Position numbers and translations under genes: made by a program
Notes under the pieces: generated by a model
Told to the model about the DNA's origin: nothing
The model's database searches: none
Seen by the model: the letters and a program-made list of their open reading frames with translations, nothing else
Shown: in pieces, positions 52,462-62,468 of the stretch
Position numbering within the stretch: position 1 is the stretch's first letter
Layout: each line of letters starts with the position of its first letter
Origin: Arcticibacter sp041902385
Lineage (GTDB): Bacteria > Bacteroidota > Bacteroidia > Sphingobacteriales > Sphingobacteriaceae
DNA: 64,000 bases
NCBI RefSeq assembly: GCF_041902385.1
Contig: NZ_CP169244.1
Location: forward strand, 4,154,001-4,218,000
Direction of reading: 5' to 3'

Positions 52462-52601
52462 GGTTCTGAAACGAATCAGAAACGAACCAGAAACGGCCAG
52501 CTGACGGCAAACTGACGAAGAACTGACGAATAACTGACGGCAAAACGTAAAAGAACTGACGAAGAACTGACGGCGAAGCGTAAAAGAACTGACGGCCCAA
52601 C
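52462..52601. repeat. 11-bp periodic array, about 13 units
   Basis: Units keep a strict 11-bp step: GGTTCTGAAAC, GAATCAGAAAC, GAACCAGAAAC, then GACGGCAAACT, GACGAAGAACT (twice), GACGAATAACT, GACGGCAAAAC, GTAAAAGAACT (twice), GACGGCGAAGC and GACGGCCCAAC. No unique spacers, so it is not a CRISPR. It fills much of the 842-bp gap (52002-52843) in which no complete gene is seen. Confidence 0.8.
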
Positions 52602-52843
52602 TGAAGGCTTGGATAAGGCCATGAACGTCCCTTGCTTCTTGCGCGAATGCAAGAATATACGTCTGCGCGCCCGCTTGCTACTCCTGCCCGACTTCCAAGT
52701 TGACAGGCAGCACATTCTGCGTCAAAAAGGGTGAGGACCTGCCCAGCTGAGTCAGGAGTAAACACATCTTCGATGACGAGGTAGAAGTCATATAAACAGC
52801 CTTGCCGTCTGTTTGAGAGGCAACGGTCACAGCGCCGGAGAAA

Positions 52844-55800
52844 TCAAATTGACAAGCACCGCCCATTATAGCCCACTTTCGCAAACTCCAACTCAGGCAA
52901 AATAACCTTCACCTCATGCACCGCTCCCTCCTTCAGCCAATAAACAATAAAACAGACCGTCGCATTTTTGAGCATGTAATTTTTCTCCTTCATCGCTGCT
53001 ATTTGCTCAGTGAACCTCTGTGAGAATTTCAACACGCACTGCCCCTTCGAATTCAGACACTCGTTATCACTCACAGTCAAGCGTGCACCACTGCTCAGCT
53101 GGGAAACAAGATGCTGCCTGTTAATAAAAAAGTCAAGCCAGATATCTTTATAGCTTAACTGCATGGTCAGCTCAGAGGGGGGCAAGTGCATTTCTCTGTC
53201 GTTAATTTTCTCGAGGTTATTGGTAGTAAGATTATCAAGATAGGGCCCGTTGAGGTGAATGCTCAGGTTTTTCCTGGCACGGGTCATTGCAACATATAGC
53301 TGCCGTTTTGCTTCGTCAGTTGATTCATCGAAATTCTCCAGCATCAGGAACACCTGGTCAAATTCTTTTCCTTTAGCCTTATGAATAGTTGAAACGTAGA
53401 TAGTCTCTCCGTTCTCATTGTAAAAATCCTCCAGCTTCGATTCCCGGACAAAAACCTCCAGGTCTGTTTTGTACTTCCTTTTTGGGTTAGTGGCTTCAAA
53501 ATCTCTGATAATGTTCTTGCAAATTTCAAGTTTAGAGCTGCCTTGGTATCGGTTCAAAAGCTCCTGCTTCGCACGTTCCCAGTCTTCCTCCGGGATAATG
53601 TAAGTATCCTCGTTTAGATTTAATGATTGAAGAAAGAATCGAACCTCCAGCAGATTGTACAGGTTGAAGCTATCGTTTGTCTGGATCAGCCTGGCGGGCA
53701 CGTTGTTTTTCAGAAGCAATCCGGTGATTTGCTGGGCTTCCTCGTTGGTCTTGGTAAGTACACAAGTCGTGCCGGTGAGCTCGGCCCGCACTACATCGCT
53801 GACCAATGGTGTAATGAGATTTCCGCCGGAATGCTGAACCAGTTTTATTTTCCCCAAATCCATTTGTTTTGCAACTACAGGCGTCTCTTTCAAACGATGT
53901 CGTATCCTGCTGACGAATTGGTTGGTAAAGTCAACAAGGTTACCTTTACTCCTATAATTTTCAACTAACTCATATTTTACAGAGAGCTTACTTCGTAGAA
54001 ACCGTTCCAGGAATTGCGAATTTGCTCCTCTGAATTCATAGATATTCTGATCATCATCGCCCACAGCGATTACCCTCATCTCTTCATTCTGCTCCATCAG
54101 CGCATTAACCAAATGAAACTCATCCTCATCCATGTCCTGCGCTTCGTCGATCACTAAGACAGTTTTTGTAATCCGGCTTGCTTCTACCTCATTGTTTCTG
54201 ATCTTTCCAATCGTCTTTTTCAAGATGGCATCCGACTTTTCAAGGCTGCCCGTCTTCCCCAGCAAATCGAAGCAATAGGAATGAAATGTTTTTATCTCAA
54301 TGAAGTTCGCGGCGTTACCAATCAGCTTCAATAAACGCTTCTTAAATTCTGTTACCGCCGCCCGGGAAAAAGTAAGCATCAATAACTGCTCATGCTTGAC
54401 ATCTTCCATTAAAAGCAATGAAGCAAGCTTGTGTACAAGCACCCGTGTTTTGCCGCTCCCCGGCCCTGCTGCTACTACAATGTATCTGGACTCGTTGTCG
54501 TTGATAATTTTTAACTGAGTGGGCGATAGCTCTCCAAATAGCTGCCGGAACTTGGCCGGGGTAATATTACGCCTGATTTCATTTTGGCGGCTGCCTTTAA
54601 AATACTTGTTGAGGAAGGACTGGTAATTTAGCTGGAAGTAGTCTTCAACAAACTGCAGGGCATTTTTGTAGTCAGTGATCATCTTCTTGGCATACTCACC
54701 CACAATATGGATCTGTTGGATCTTGCTTTCGTAAAACTGATTCAGCTTTTGATAATCTTCTACCTTGTAGCGTTTCCTGGAGTCCTGTTCAAGGCGCTCT
54801 ATAGTCAGGCGGTTATAAACCACCAGAAAACCGCCTTCAATTTTAATAGCCTCAATTTTTGAAAGATAGAAAAGAGCATCCTCCACATCCTCCAAAGACA
54901 CCTGTACTGCAAAAAGCCTCAGTTCACGCTCGAATGCTGCTTTTAATTCTAACACCGAAAACTCGACTAAAACTTCTTCCGTGTCTTTATCCTCCCCGGA
55001 AGTAGTAAGCCGGCTTTTATCATAGAGGTAACCCACCAGGAACTTAGCCAGCTCATGCCGTTTCTCTAGTTTTTCCTTCAGTATTTCCCCCTGATGCAGA
55101 GAAAGTACAGCCACGTGATTTTTCTGATGTTCAAGGTTGCGGCGTTTAATCAGGTTTTTGATGGCCCAGAAGTTAAGGACAGTTTTTATCCTGTGCGTGC
55201 TTACCTCTTCTAAACCCCGCTCTTCTGCTTCCTCGTTCAATTCTTTGATATGAAGAACTCTTTCTTCCTCCTGAAGATAGGGCAGCAGAAAGCTTTCTAT
55301 CTTACTAAATGCTTCAACGATGCTAAGAGATTTGTTTCTGTTCTCCCCTTTCCTGATGAAAGCGGTCAGGTCTTTTGCATCTGCTAAAATCTTCTCTTCC
55401 CGAAGGAGATTCACGATCCTGATCACTTCTTCCTTTGTGATTCCTAAATGATCGCTGATATAATCAATACGAGATTCAGCCGACTCGTCGTTTGTTTGCT
55501 TTCTGCTTTTGCTTGAAAAGAGCTTCTTGATAATTCTGATTGCTTTTTCCTTTTGCCTCTCGTCAAAGCGTCCGGAAGCATGGATCTTATCGATCGCCTC
55601 CTGTGCAGTCCTGGACAATATGCTGTTGGCAAACACCCGCGGCATGTTTTGGCCGCGCTTCAGATAGCCGGCATCTTCCAGCGCTGCAATGGCTGTAGTT
55701 ACCCTCGTTTCTATTTCCGCAACACTGTCATCCCAGCCGGCTTTTCGCGCAATTTCTAAAGCTGAATTAGATACCCTGGACCGGAACCGGGTAATCTCCT

Positions 55801-57688
55801 TGATTGCTTTCCAAACCTGTTGAATCTCTTTTATGGAGAGTTTAGTTTGATTCAGGAGAATAAAGTGCTTGCTTAAATCTTCCTCATTGAACAAAACAAA
55901 ACAGTCGGCCATCATTTTTTCATCCCGCCCTGCTCTGCCTGCTTCCTGAACATAGTTCTCCAGGGAATCGGAAATCTCAAAATGAATCACCATGCCGACG
56001 TCCTTCTTGTCGACGCCCATTCCGAAAGCAGAGGTAGCCACGATGATAGGCACTTCGCCGGCTGTAAATGCATTCTGATTGGCTGTTTTTTCCTTCGCCT
56101 CCATTTTTCCATGGTAAGGCCGGGCGTTAAAACCGTCTTTAGTTAGTCTATCAGCAAGAGAATAGGCCTTTCTTGTTCTGGAGACATAAATGATGGTGGG
56201 ACAGTTTTTCTCTTCAATTAAATCTCTGACGGCCTGATACTTTTCCTCTTCATTGTCTTTTTCGAAAACGTTGTAATGAAGGTTGGTACGAGACACCTTT
56301 GAAGTAAACAGTTCCAGATCAAGGGAGAGCTTCTCTTTAAAATATGCACGGATATCTTCGATTACTTTTTGCTTGGCCGTTGCTGTAAAGCAGGATACCG
56401 GAATTCCATCCTCCAGATTCTTCTTTTCCTGAAGCGACTTTATAAAATCACCGATGTAAAGATAGTCGACCCTGAAATCTTGTCCCCAGGACGAAAAACA
56501 GTGCGCCTCATCGATCACAAAACGCACAATCTTTCTGGACAGAAGTAATCGTTCGATTGTCCTTGAGCGAAGGGACTCGGGGGAAATATAAAGAATTGAG
56601 GCAGAGCCGTCTTCCACTCGCTCAAAAGATTTAGATCTTTCAATCGGGTCGAGCAAACCGTTGATTGTCACCGCCTCTGTAATTCCAGCTTTTTCCAGGT
56701 TATCTACCTGATCCTTCATCAATGATTGCAGCGGAGATATAATGACCGTTAAACCCCTCGCATTTTCACCACCGATTAATGCAGGAACCTGAAAGGTAAT
56801 AGACTTGCCTCCCCCGGTGGGAAAAACGGCAAGGATCGATTTATTGTTAACGGCAGCCTTTACTGCTTTTTCCTGCAATGGTTCACCGCCATAAGTCCTA
56901 TAAGTATCAAAACCAAAGAAGCGCTTCAGCGCTGTATGTACATCCAGAGCCCGCTCGCAATATGAGCATCCCCTCAGGCATGGTTTGTTTCGCAAGCGGA
57001 ACATGATCCGCTCTACTTCAGGATAGTTCTTCAGCACCCAGGGCGGAGTAACAGAGTACGTTCTTTTGTGCGTAATAAAAGAATTGAGGAGAGACAAACA
57101 GTAGCATAATGCTACGGGATGATCTGCAATAATGCTTTCAAGGTTAACCTCAGCACAGATCTCATCTCTAAATCTCTGTCTGATCAAATGCTCTGGATTG
57201 CCAGTCTCACTCACATAACCTAAAAACAGAAAAAACGAGCGAAACTCTCTCCTATTATTCAGCAAGGCATAATAGATCTGCTTGAGTTCATCATCTAATT
57301 GACGAAAAGCGGCCACCTCATCATAAAACAGATCCTTCGCTTTGACGGCATCATTTAATGGATTATTTGCGTCCTCCGTTTGGAGTTTATCATCTTTTAG
57401 AAGAGCATGATAGGGTTTCGAGGGGAATAGAAGTGGTGAGAGAAATAAAGTATCAATGGCATTATAGACGGAGATCTTTGCCTCATTAAGTGCGCGACCG
57501 ATATATTTAATGTCGTGGTTAATAATATTATGGCCGCAAACGAACCGGGTTCCGTTGAGGAAGTGGATAAAGTCAGGAACCGATGCTTTATGAAAAGTAC
57601 TGCCATCCGCCCGCACACTGCCAATATCAAGGATCTTTAAACTTCGCGGCTCAATTTCAGTGTCAATGAATGCAATAGAATTCATCAA
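52844..57688 (-). CDS. exonuclease-like + RecQ helicase + UvrD helicase fusion (1614 residues)
   Basis: Residues 1-130 resemble a DEDD exonuclease: D9-x-E11 in FIDTEIEP, D59 in CGHNIINHD, D113 in LNDAVKAKDLF; the usual His before the last Asp is Asn. C237, C241 and C244 (CLRGCSYC) may hold metal. RecQ-type helicase: TGGGKS 291-296, DEAH 393-396, then ATSAFGMGVDKKDVGMVIHF and YVQEAGRAGRDE. After a long helical middle comes a UvrD-type helicase: AAGPGSGKTRV near 1076, VLVIDEAQDMDEDE near 1178, GDDDQNIYEFRGA and QLYVAMTRARKNL. Last gene of the minus-strand cluster, 220 bp after the coiled-coil gene. Unusual size and fusion; a DNA-processing immunity effector is my inference. Confidence 0.85.
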   Translation of the reverse strand: MMNSIAFIDTEIEPRSLKILDIGSVRADGSTFHKASVPDFIHFLNGTRFVCGHNIINHDIKYIGRALNEAKISVYNAIDTLFLSPLLFPSKPYHALLKDDKLQTEDANNPLNDAVKAKDLFYDEVAAFRQLDDELKQIYYALLNNRREFRSFFLFLGYVSETGNPEHLIRQRFRDEICAEVNLESIIADHPVALCYCLSLLNSFITHKRTYSVTPPWVLKNYPEVERIMFRLRNKPCLRGCSYCERALDVHTALKRFFGFDTYRTYGGEPLQEKAVKAAVNNKSILAVFPTGGGKSITFQVPALIGGENARGLTVIISPLQSLMKDQVDNLEKAGITEAVTINGLLDPIERSKSFERVEDGSASILYISPESLRSRTIERLLLSRKIVRFVIDEAHCFSSWGQDFRVDYLYIGDFIKSLQEKKNLEDGIPVSCFTATAKQKVIEDIRAYFKEKLSLDLELFTSKVSRTNLHYNVFEKDNEEEKYQAVRDLIEEKNCPTIIYVSRTRKAYSLADRLTKDGFNARPYHGKMEAKEKTANQNAFTAGEVPIIVATSAFGMGVDKKDVGMVIHFEISDSLENYVQEAGRAGRDEKMMADCFVLFNEEDLSKHFILLNQTKLSIKEIQQVWKAIKEITRFRSRVSNSALEIARKAGWDDSVAEIETRVTTAIAALEDAGYLKRGQNMPRVFANSILSRTAQEAIDKIHASGRFDERQKEKAIRIIKKLFSSKSRKQTNDESAESRIDYISDHLGITKEEVIRIVNLLREEKILADAKDLTAFIRKGENRNKSLSIVEAFSKIESFLLPYLQEEERVLHIKELNEEAEERGLEEVSTHRIKTVLNFWAIKNLIKRRNLEHQKNHVAVLSLHQGEILKEKLEKRHELAKFLVGYLYDKSRLTTSGEDKDTEEVLVEFSVLELKAAFERELRLFAVQVSLEDVEDALFYLSKIEAIKIEGGFLVVYNRLTIERLEQDSRKRYKVEDYQKLNQFYESKIQQIHIVGEYAKKMITDYKNALQFVEDYFQLNYQSFLNKYFKGSRQNEIRRNITPAKFRQLFGELSPTQLKIINDNESRYIVVAAGPGSGKTRVLVHKLASLLLMEDVKHEQLLMLTFSRAAVTEFKKRLLKLIGNAANFIEIKTFHSYCFDLLGKTGSLEKSDAILKKTIGKIRNNEVEASRITKTVLVIDEAQDMDEDEFHLVNALMEQNEEMRVIAVGDDDQNIYEFRGANSQFLERFLRSKLSVKYELVENYRSKGNLVDFTNQFVSRIRHRLKETPVVAKQMDLGKIKLVQHSGGNLITPLVSDVVRAELTGTTCVLTKTNEEAQQITGLLLKNNVPARLIQTNDSFNLYNLLEVRFFLQSLNLNEDTYIIPEEDWERAKQELLNRYQGSSKLEICKNIIRDFEATNPKRKYKTDLEVFVRESKLEDFYNENGETIYVSTIHKAKGKEFDQVFLMLENFDESTDEAKRQLYVAMTRARKNLSIHLNGPYLDNLTTNNLEKINDREMHLPPSELTMQLSYKDIWLDFFINRQHLVSQLSSGARLTVSDNECLNSKGQCVLKFSQRFTEQIAAMKEKNYMLKNATVCFIVYWLKEGAVHEVKVILPELEFAKVGYNGRCLSI

Positions 57689-57908
57689 TCAATCGCTTTA
57701 GGACACTTCTCTACGCAATGTTTTCCCTTGTGAATTTGAAAACGCATAACATCAACTCAAATTTTAAATAGTCACGTTTACTTATCACTGCAATTTTAAT
57801 TTTGTTTCTTTATGCAGCCACGAAGAACCATCTAACCTAACCACCCGGTGCCATCGAACGTAATATCCAAGCATTTTATAAAACTAAACAGACTTTCTTC
57901 GCAGAAGC

Positions 57909-58559
57909 CTAAAGACTCAAGCCGCTATATAAAAAAATAGCAATACAGCCTATGCATAGAAAACCTACTAACAGAAACAATAGGGCTTTGATTGTCTTGA
58001 GCTGTTTTTCTAGTGAGGACACCTTGTTAATCAAAGTCAAGTAATTTTCTCCGATTGTAGTATTCATCTTACCTAGCCCAACTTCTATGTTCTTTTCTAG
58101 GACAGTATTTCCTCCTTCAATAGATTCGGTAAGTAGCCGCGCCAACTCATGTGATTCAAAGCTCACAGTTTCCCTTACTCCAGACACACCGTGTTCAACC
58201 TTCGCTGCGGTCTGCCCTACTTGCTGCGACACTTCATGTAGTGTTGTTTCTGTAGAGCTTTTAAATCCGTTGAAAGACTGTTCAATACTTTTATTCAACT
58301 CGGAGGCATGAGTCTTTAAAGATAAGATCGATTGATCTAACGTCCCTATGAGAGTTTCAATTTGGGTTGATTTTAATTGTAAGTCGGCTTCAATCTTTTC
58401 TTTATAACTATTGGTACTTGCAACAAAAATCTCTACTTCACCAATTATACGCTTGGCATTTTCGGTATTTTCAGATGTTAGTTCATTTACCTTTCTGAGC
58501 TGCTTGAGCTGATCTATCAGGTTCTCAAATTCTTCCTGTACTTTTATTGTGTCTTCCAT
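57909..58559 (-). CDS. tail-anchored coiled-coil protein
   Basis: 216 residues. Almost entirely coiled coil (IDQLKQLRKVNELTSENTEN, SLEKQLKTIKA, with heptad-like spacing), ending in one membrane helix (ALLFLLVGFLCIGCIAIFLY) with four residues beyond. No signal peptide, so the coil lies in the cytoplasm. Starts 16 bp inside the upstream RecQ gene, so translation is coupled. The organisation is like membrane-associated partners in defence systems, but there is no sequence family I recognise. Confidence 0.75.
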   Translation of the reverse strand: MEDTIKVQEEFENLIDQLKQLRKVNELTSENTENAKRIIGEVEIFVASTNSYKEKIEADLQLKSTQIETLIGTLDQSILSLKTHASELNKSIEQSFNGFKSSTETTLHEVSQQVGQTAAKVEHGVSGVRETVSFESHELARLLTESIEGGNTVLEKNIEVGLGKMNTTIGENYLTLINKVSSLEKQLKTIKALLFLLVGFLCIGCIAIFLYSGLSL

Positions 58560-61554
58560 TCTAGGACGTTATCTAAAAATTTGCTAAGGCGGTGGGCCGT
58601 TCTGTTGATAAGAATTTCATGAGTTAATGGAGCGAGAAGTGGCTTTATAACGGGATTAAGATCTAATATTTTAGCATTAAAAACGGCTAACAGATCCTTT
58701 ACGTCTTTCCAAGATTCAGTTTCGCTGCTCAGAAACCTTTTATAGCCATTTTGGTACATCTCAATAGCCTGTGTAATAAGTGGTCGTTTTAGCGCTGTAT
58801 CATAAGTATCCGACTCTTTCGCTTCCAAAGCGAAGAGGCTAAAAGAAGTGAGAAGATCAAGCGTTGCATTCTCCTTTGTCATACTGATTCGCAAATTCGC
58901 GCACGCACCGCGAAGGTGTTTGGCATTATCAATTTCTCCGCCCAAACCGTCTGGAGGATGAGAAACATAGTTTAAATAGGTTTCCACGACACTTGTACTC
59001 TCAATTCTACCACCGTCGATATCTTTCGGTAGGTAATCTGTACGAGCATATTTTGAGGTAAAATAATAAATAATGTTCTCTCTAAAAGCTTTATCTCCTT
59101 GTTCTGCACCAAGTTCGCATAGGGACTTCATGTACAGGATAGAGCGCTTCCTCTTATCGGCGACCTCTGATTCTATAAACTCAATAAGTGTATATAAAAC
59201 TTTTTGAAGTACTGAAACCTCCTCCTTTTGTTGTGCTCTGTCAATCCAAGCCTGACTTGTTTGAACACCGAGATAACGTTTTAGATAAGTTCTGAAATTC
59301 TCAAGGTACTGATCGTCTGACTTGGCTTTAAAACGCACTTCAATAAACTGACCTACGTAATCAATTACGTAGTCGTCGACAATCCCGAGAATTGTCATCC
59401 TGTAAATAGCTCGCTGGGTATCGGATGAGTTTCTAATTTTATTGTAACTGTTTCTTACAAGCTCTAGAGTACCTGGAGGCACTCGAAGAGAATCTGTAAA
59501 GCCGGTAAATTTCGCGTATTGATATTCAAGGTTACCTAAAAAGTCATATTCGGAATAGCTAAAATTATAAGCCGCCCTTATGACGACCGGTTCTATGTGC
59601 TTATTGCCAACGTTCTTTAGAAGCTCGCAAATCTTAGTAACTGTATCATTAGAAAACCCAATTCTGAGCCGATATTCGGCTTGTTTTTTACTGTCAATAA
59701 GGGCCTTAATACCTTCGGTTGATCTGGTAGATAGCCAAGACAGATAGAGACCGTCCGCGACTTCTTGCTTCAGTATTCGCCTTGCGTATTCCAAAATTTC
59801 TTGAGCTTTGTCAGAATCAAAGTTTTTTGTCGAATCTTCATAGCTTTTCAAATTCCTTTCTAAATCAATTACCCCTATTGAGATTCTTTCATCCATACTG
59901 CTCCTCCAAGGACCATTAATATAGATATATCTATCCTTCCAGAGCGTAACATAATGGACCTCGGGAAACTTATCTTGCAGCTGCCTCTTTAGGACGCCTA
60001 AATAGAAATTATCTTCATACTGTACCTCTTGTAGAAGTTCATCGATAATTTCTCTTTCTCGTTCTATGCCCTTAAAAGCGTTTCGATAGAAATCAAGATT
60101 TGCCTCGGTATCAGCAGGATGGTAAACAATTGTGCAAATTGAGGGATTGCCGTCTCGCCCGGCTCTGCCCGCCTCCTGATAAAAACTCTCGACAGAGCTA
60201 GGAAACGAGTAGTGGATTGAAAACCTAATATTTGGTTTATCGATGCCCATACCGAAAGCCTTTGTTGCGATCATTAGATTTGTCCTATTCCTGATATACT
60301 CTTCTTGATGCTGATATGACAGGGCAGCTTCACTCTGAATTCTTTCGTCAAGAATAGTGTTTTCGTCTCCTCCTCCAAAGAAGGTTCCGATGCTCAGGTT
60401 TTCATCCTTAACCAGAAAGTCATGTAGTGCAAGAACACCATTACGTAGTTTATGAGATTTGGTAGGGCAAAATATTAGGCCAGCATTGAGGTATTCCTCC
60501 CCGACTCTTCTAAAAAAATTGGGGTTAGTCCTGAAATAGTCATAACGCTTTTCAAGCTTCTCCATGCGCGCTGAGAGAGATTCAATGATTCTTGCCACTT
60601 CAGGATATTTAGCATGGCCGAGATGCTCTTCTCTTTCCCAAAAGGGAAGATTATCTGGCACTTTGCAATTGATTCTTAATATCTCAAAATTTAGTTCCTT
60701 TCTATCAATCGCTTCCGCTGGCAGGCTTACAATTGCTTCGTCTGACACCCCTAATTCCCGTTGAACATCTGCAAGCACGTCAAAAGAAGCTGTTGCTGTG
60801 AGCCCGAAAAGTGACAAAAGGCCTGATTTTGGCAAACAGAACCTTTTTAAATTTTGAGCCAGCTTTAAATAGGTGTGCCGAAAGTCATGGCCCCATTCAG
60901 AGACACAATGGGCTTCATCTATTACCGCATAACTATAATAAACTCTATTGTAAGCGCAACTTTCCAATGACAGCCGGAACTTCTCCATCTGGAATCTCTC
61001 AGGCGAAACAAACAAGATTAAATATTTACTTTCCGTTAGCTCTTCTAGGTTTTTTTCTCTTTCGTCTTTGGTATTAAACGAATTGATGTAGTTTGATTTG
61101 TCAATTCCATTTTCGAGAAGCTTGTCGAACTGATCCTTCATTAAAGAGTTTATAGGATCAACCACAACAGTAACTCCCGGATGAAGTAGGGCACATATTT
61201 GGTATGTTAAGGACTTCCCCCTCCCGTGGGCAGTAGACCGATTACATCTTTTCCTTGTAGGGCCCGGTTAATGATTGATTCTTGTCCTGCCCTAAACCGG
61301 TTTTTCCTAAAAATATTTTGCAGAAAATACCCCAATGCCTGTTCCTGCTTTTGAGTTCTGTATTCAAATCTTTGAAAGTACTTTTTATCCCTCTCTTCTT
61401 CGATCACTGAACCGAGCTGGTCATAAGAAATATTGCGATCAGTGAAAATCTTGCTAAAAAGGGGTTCAGCCTTCTCTTCAAAAGACACTATATTATAACA
61501 GCCAAACTGCTCTGCATTAAAAGCAATTTTTAAAGATAGTCGATCGTCTTTCAA
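58544..61554 (-). pseudogene. RecQ-family helicase with long C-terminal region, frameshifted at motif I
   Basis: Joined product about 1003 residues. The N-terminal piece (61207-61554, TTG start 2 bp after the previous stop) ends GKDVIGLLPTGGG, where five C on the plus strand (61217-61221) break the frame; six would read TGGGKSLTYQICALLHPG, the Walker A. The rest has AVIDEAHCVSEWGHDFRHTY, FGLTATASFDVL, IATKAFGMGIDKPNIRFSIH and SFYQEAGRAGRDGNPS. No RQC or HRDC domain is seen; the last 550 residues are helical and unique. Overlaps the coiled-coil gene by 16 bp. As the missing base hits the ATP site, confirm before calling it dead. Confidence 0.85.
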
Positions 61555-61556
61555 CG

Positions 61557-62183
61557 TTAAGTAATCAATTTTTTCTCTTCTTTACCAACTAAATCGTTTA
61601 GCGCCTTGAAAAGATTATTTAAATCCTCAACTATTGTTAATGCAAAGTTTTTTCTCACGCCCGATATTTGAATTGGACGGTTTTCACCATAGACTTCTGT
61701 GATAACTAACAGGAGTATAGTTTTTTGGATCTGAGCAGCAGCGATAAGGTCAAATAAGACACGATAGACTTTAAGGTATTTGCTCCCAAACTTAGCAGTG
61801 ATTATTGTTTCGTCTAATCGGTCAAAATTATTTAGAAGCTCTATTAAATCTTCATCGTTAAGGCCTTGGGAAAAGGTTGGACTTAGCTTAAATTCTAACT
61901 GTGGTCTATCTTTATTGAGTCGTAAAAACTCGTCCTCAAAATGTTCATTTAATACTTCTTCGGATATTAACAATGAAGAACGGGTAGGTTCACCTCTTGA
62001 TAAAATGTTCCACGCAACTTTCAATAATGGATTGACAGAATCGGTTCTTATATACTCAGGCAAATCCGAAATATGGAAGAACAAATGGGCATTGTAAAAG
62101 CTGGCTACCGCAGGTTTACCGACGACTTGTTCTAGGATTTGATTGAGTTCATCAATATAGTATCCGGCTTTAAAAACGGTCAT
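61557..62183 (-). CDS. hypothetical protein, first gene of the dual-RecQ cluster
   Basis: 208 residues, ATG 62183 (MTVFKAGYYIDELNQILEQV). Soluble, helical and acidic, with FYNAHLFFHISDLPEYIRTD in the first third and DETIITAKFGSKYLKVYRVL in the middle. No nuclease or binding motif recognised. Two bp from the RecQ start, so it is part of the same transcript; perhaps a sensor or adaptor for the helicase. Confidence 0.65.
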   Translation of the reverse strand: MTVFKAGYYIDELNQILEQVVGKPAVASFYNAHLFFHISDLPEYIRTDSVNPLLKVAWNILSRGEPTRSSLLISEEVLNEHFEDEFLRLNKDRPQLEFKLSPTFSQGLNDEDLIELLNNFDRLDETIITAKFGSKYLKVYRVLFDLIAAAQIQKTILLLVITEVYGENRPIQISGVRKNFALTIVEDLNNLFKALNDLVGKEEKKLIT

Positions 62184-62317
62184 GTAGTGAACAAAAGAGG
62201 CTTAAGCGTGAAACTATTCCTGTGGCAAGCTACCAAATAATACGAATACCCGCAAACTTTTGGCAGAGGAATCTATCAAAGTAAGGAGCTGCCATCTTCT
62301 GACTTCCGATTATAAAG

Positions 62318-62330
62318 ATACATTATGTAT
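62318..62330. promoter_or_regulatory. palindrome upstream of the dual-RecQ cluster
   Basis: ATACAT-T-ATGTAT, 135 bp before the first ATG. Possible operator; no clear TAnnTTTG box is placed with it, so promoter position is unknown. Confidence 0.3.
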
Positions 62331-62468
62331 TTTTAGAAGGAGCCCATAATGGGGTAGCAACTCGTATTACGCTGTCCTAGGCTCCATATAGTGAAGCTTC
62401 TGAAAGAGGGGCATATAAAAACACTAAGTCGGCAATAATAAAAGAATCAGGAACAGTATTTTACACTC

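Noticed and set aside
52462..52601. CRISPR array
   Set aside because: Units are 11 bp and contiguous with no unique spacers, and no cas genes are present.
52352..52765. Minus-strand frame of 137 codons with repeats such as RQFF
   Set aside because: It is a translation of the 11-bp tandem array; the repeats set the frame, no conserved domain.
57689..57908. Extra small gene between coiled-coil and 1614-residue genes
   Set aside because: A 29-codon frame exists, but it has no family pattern; more likely leader or promoter space for the large gene.
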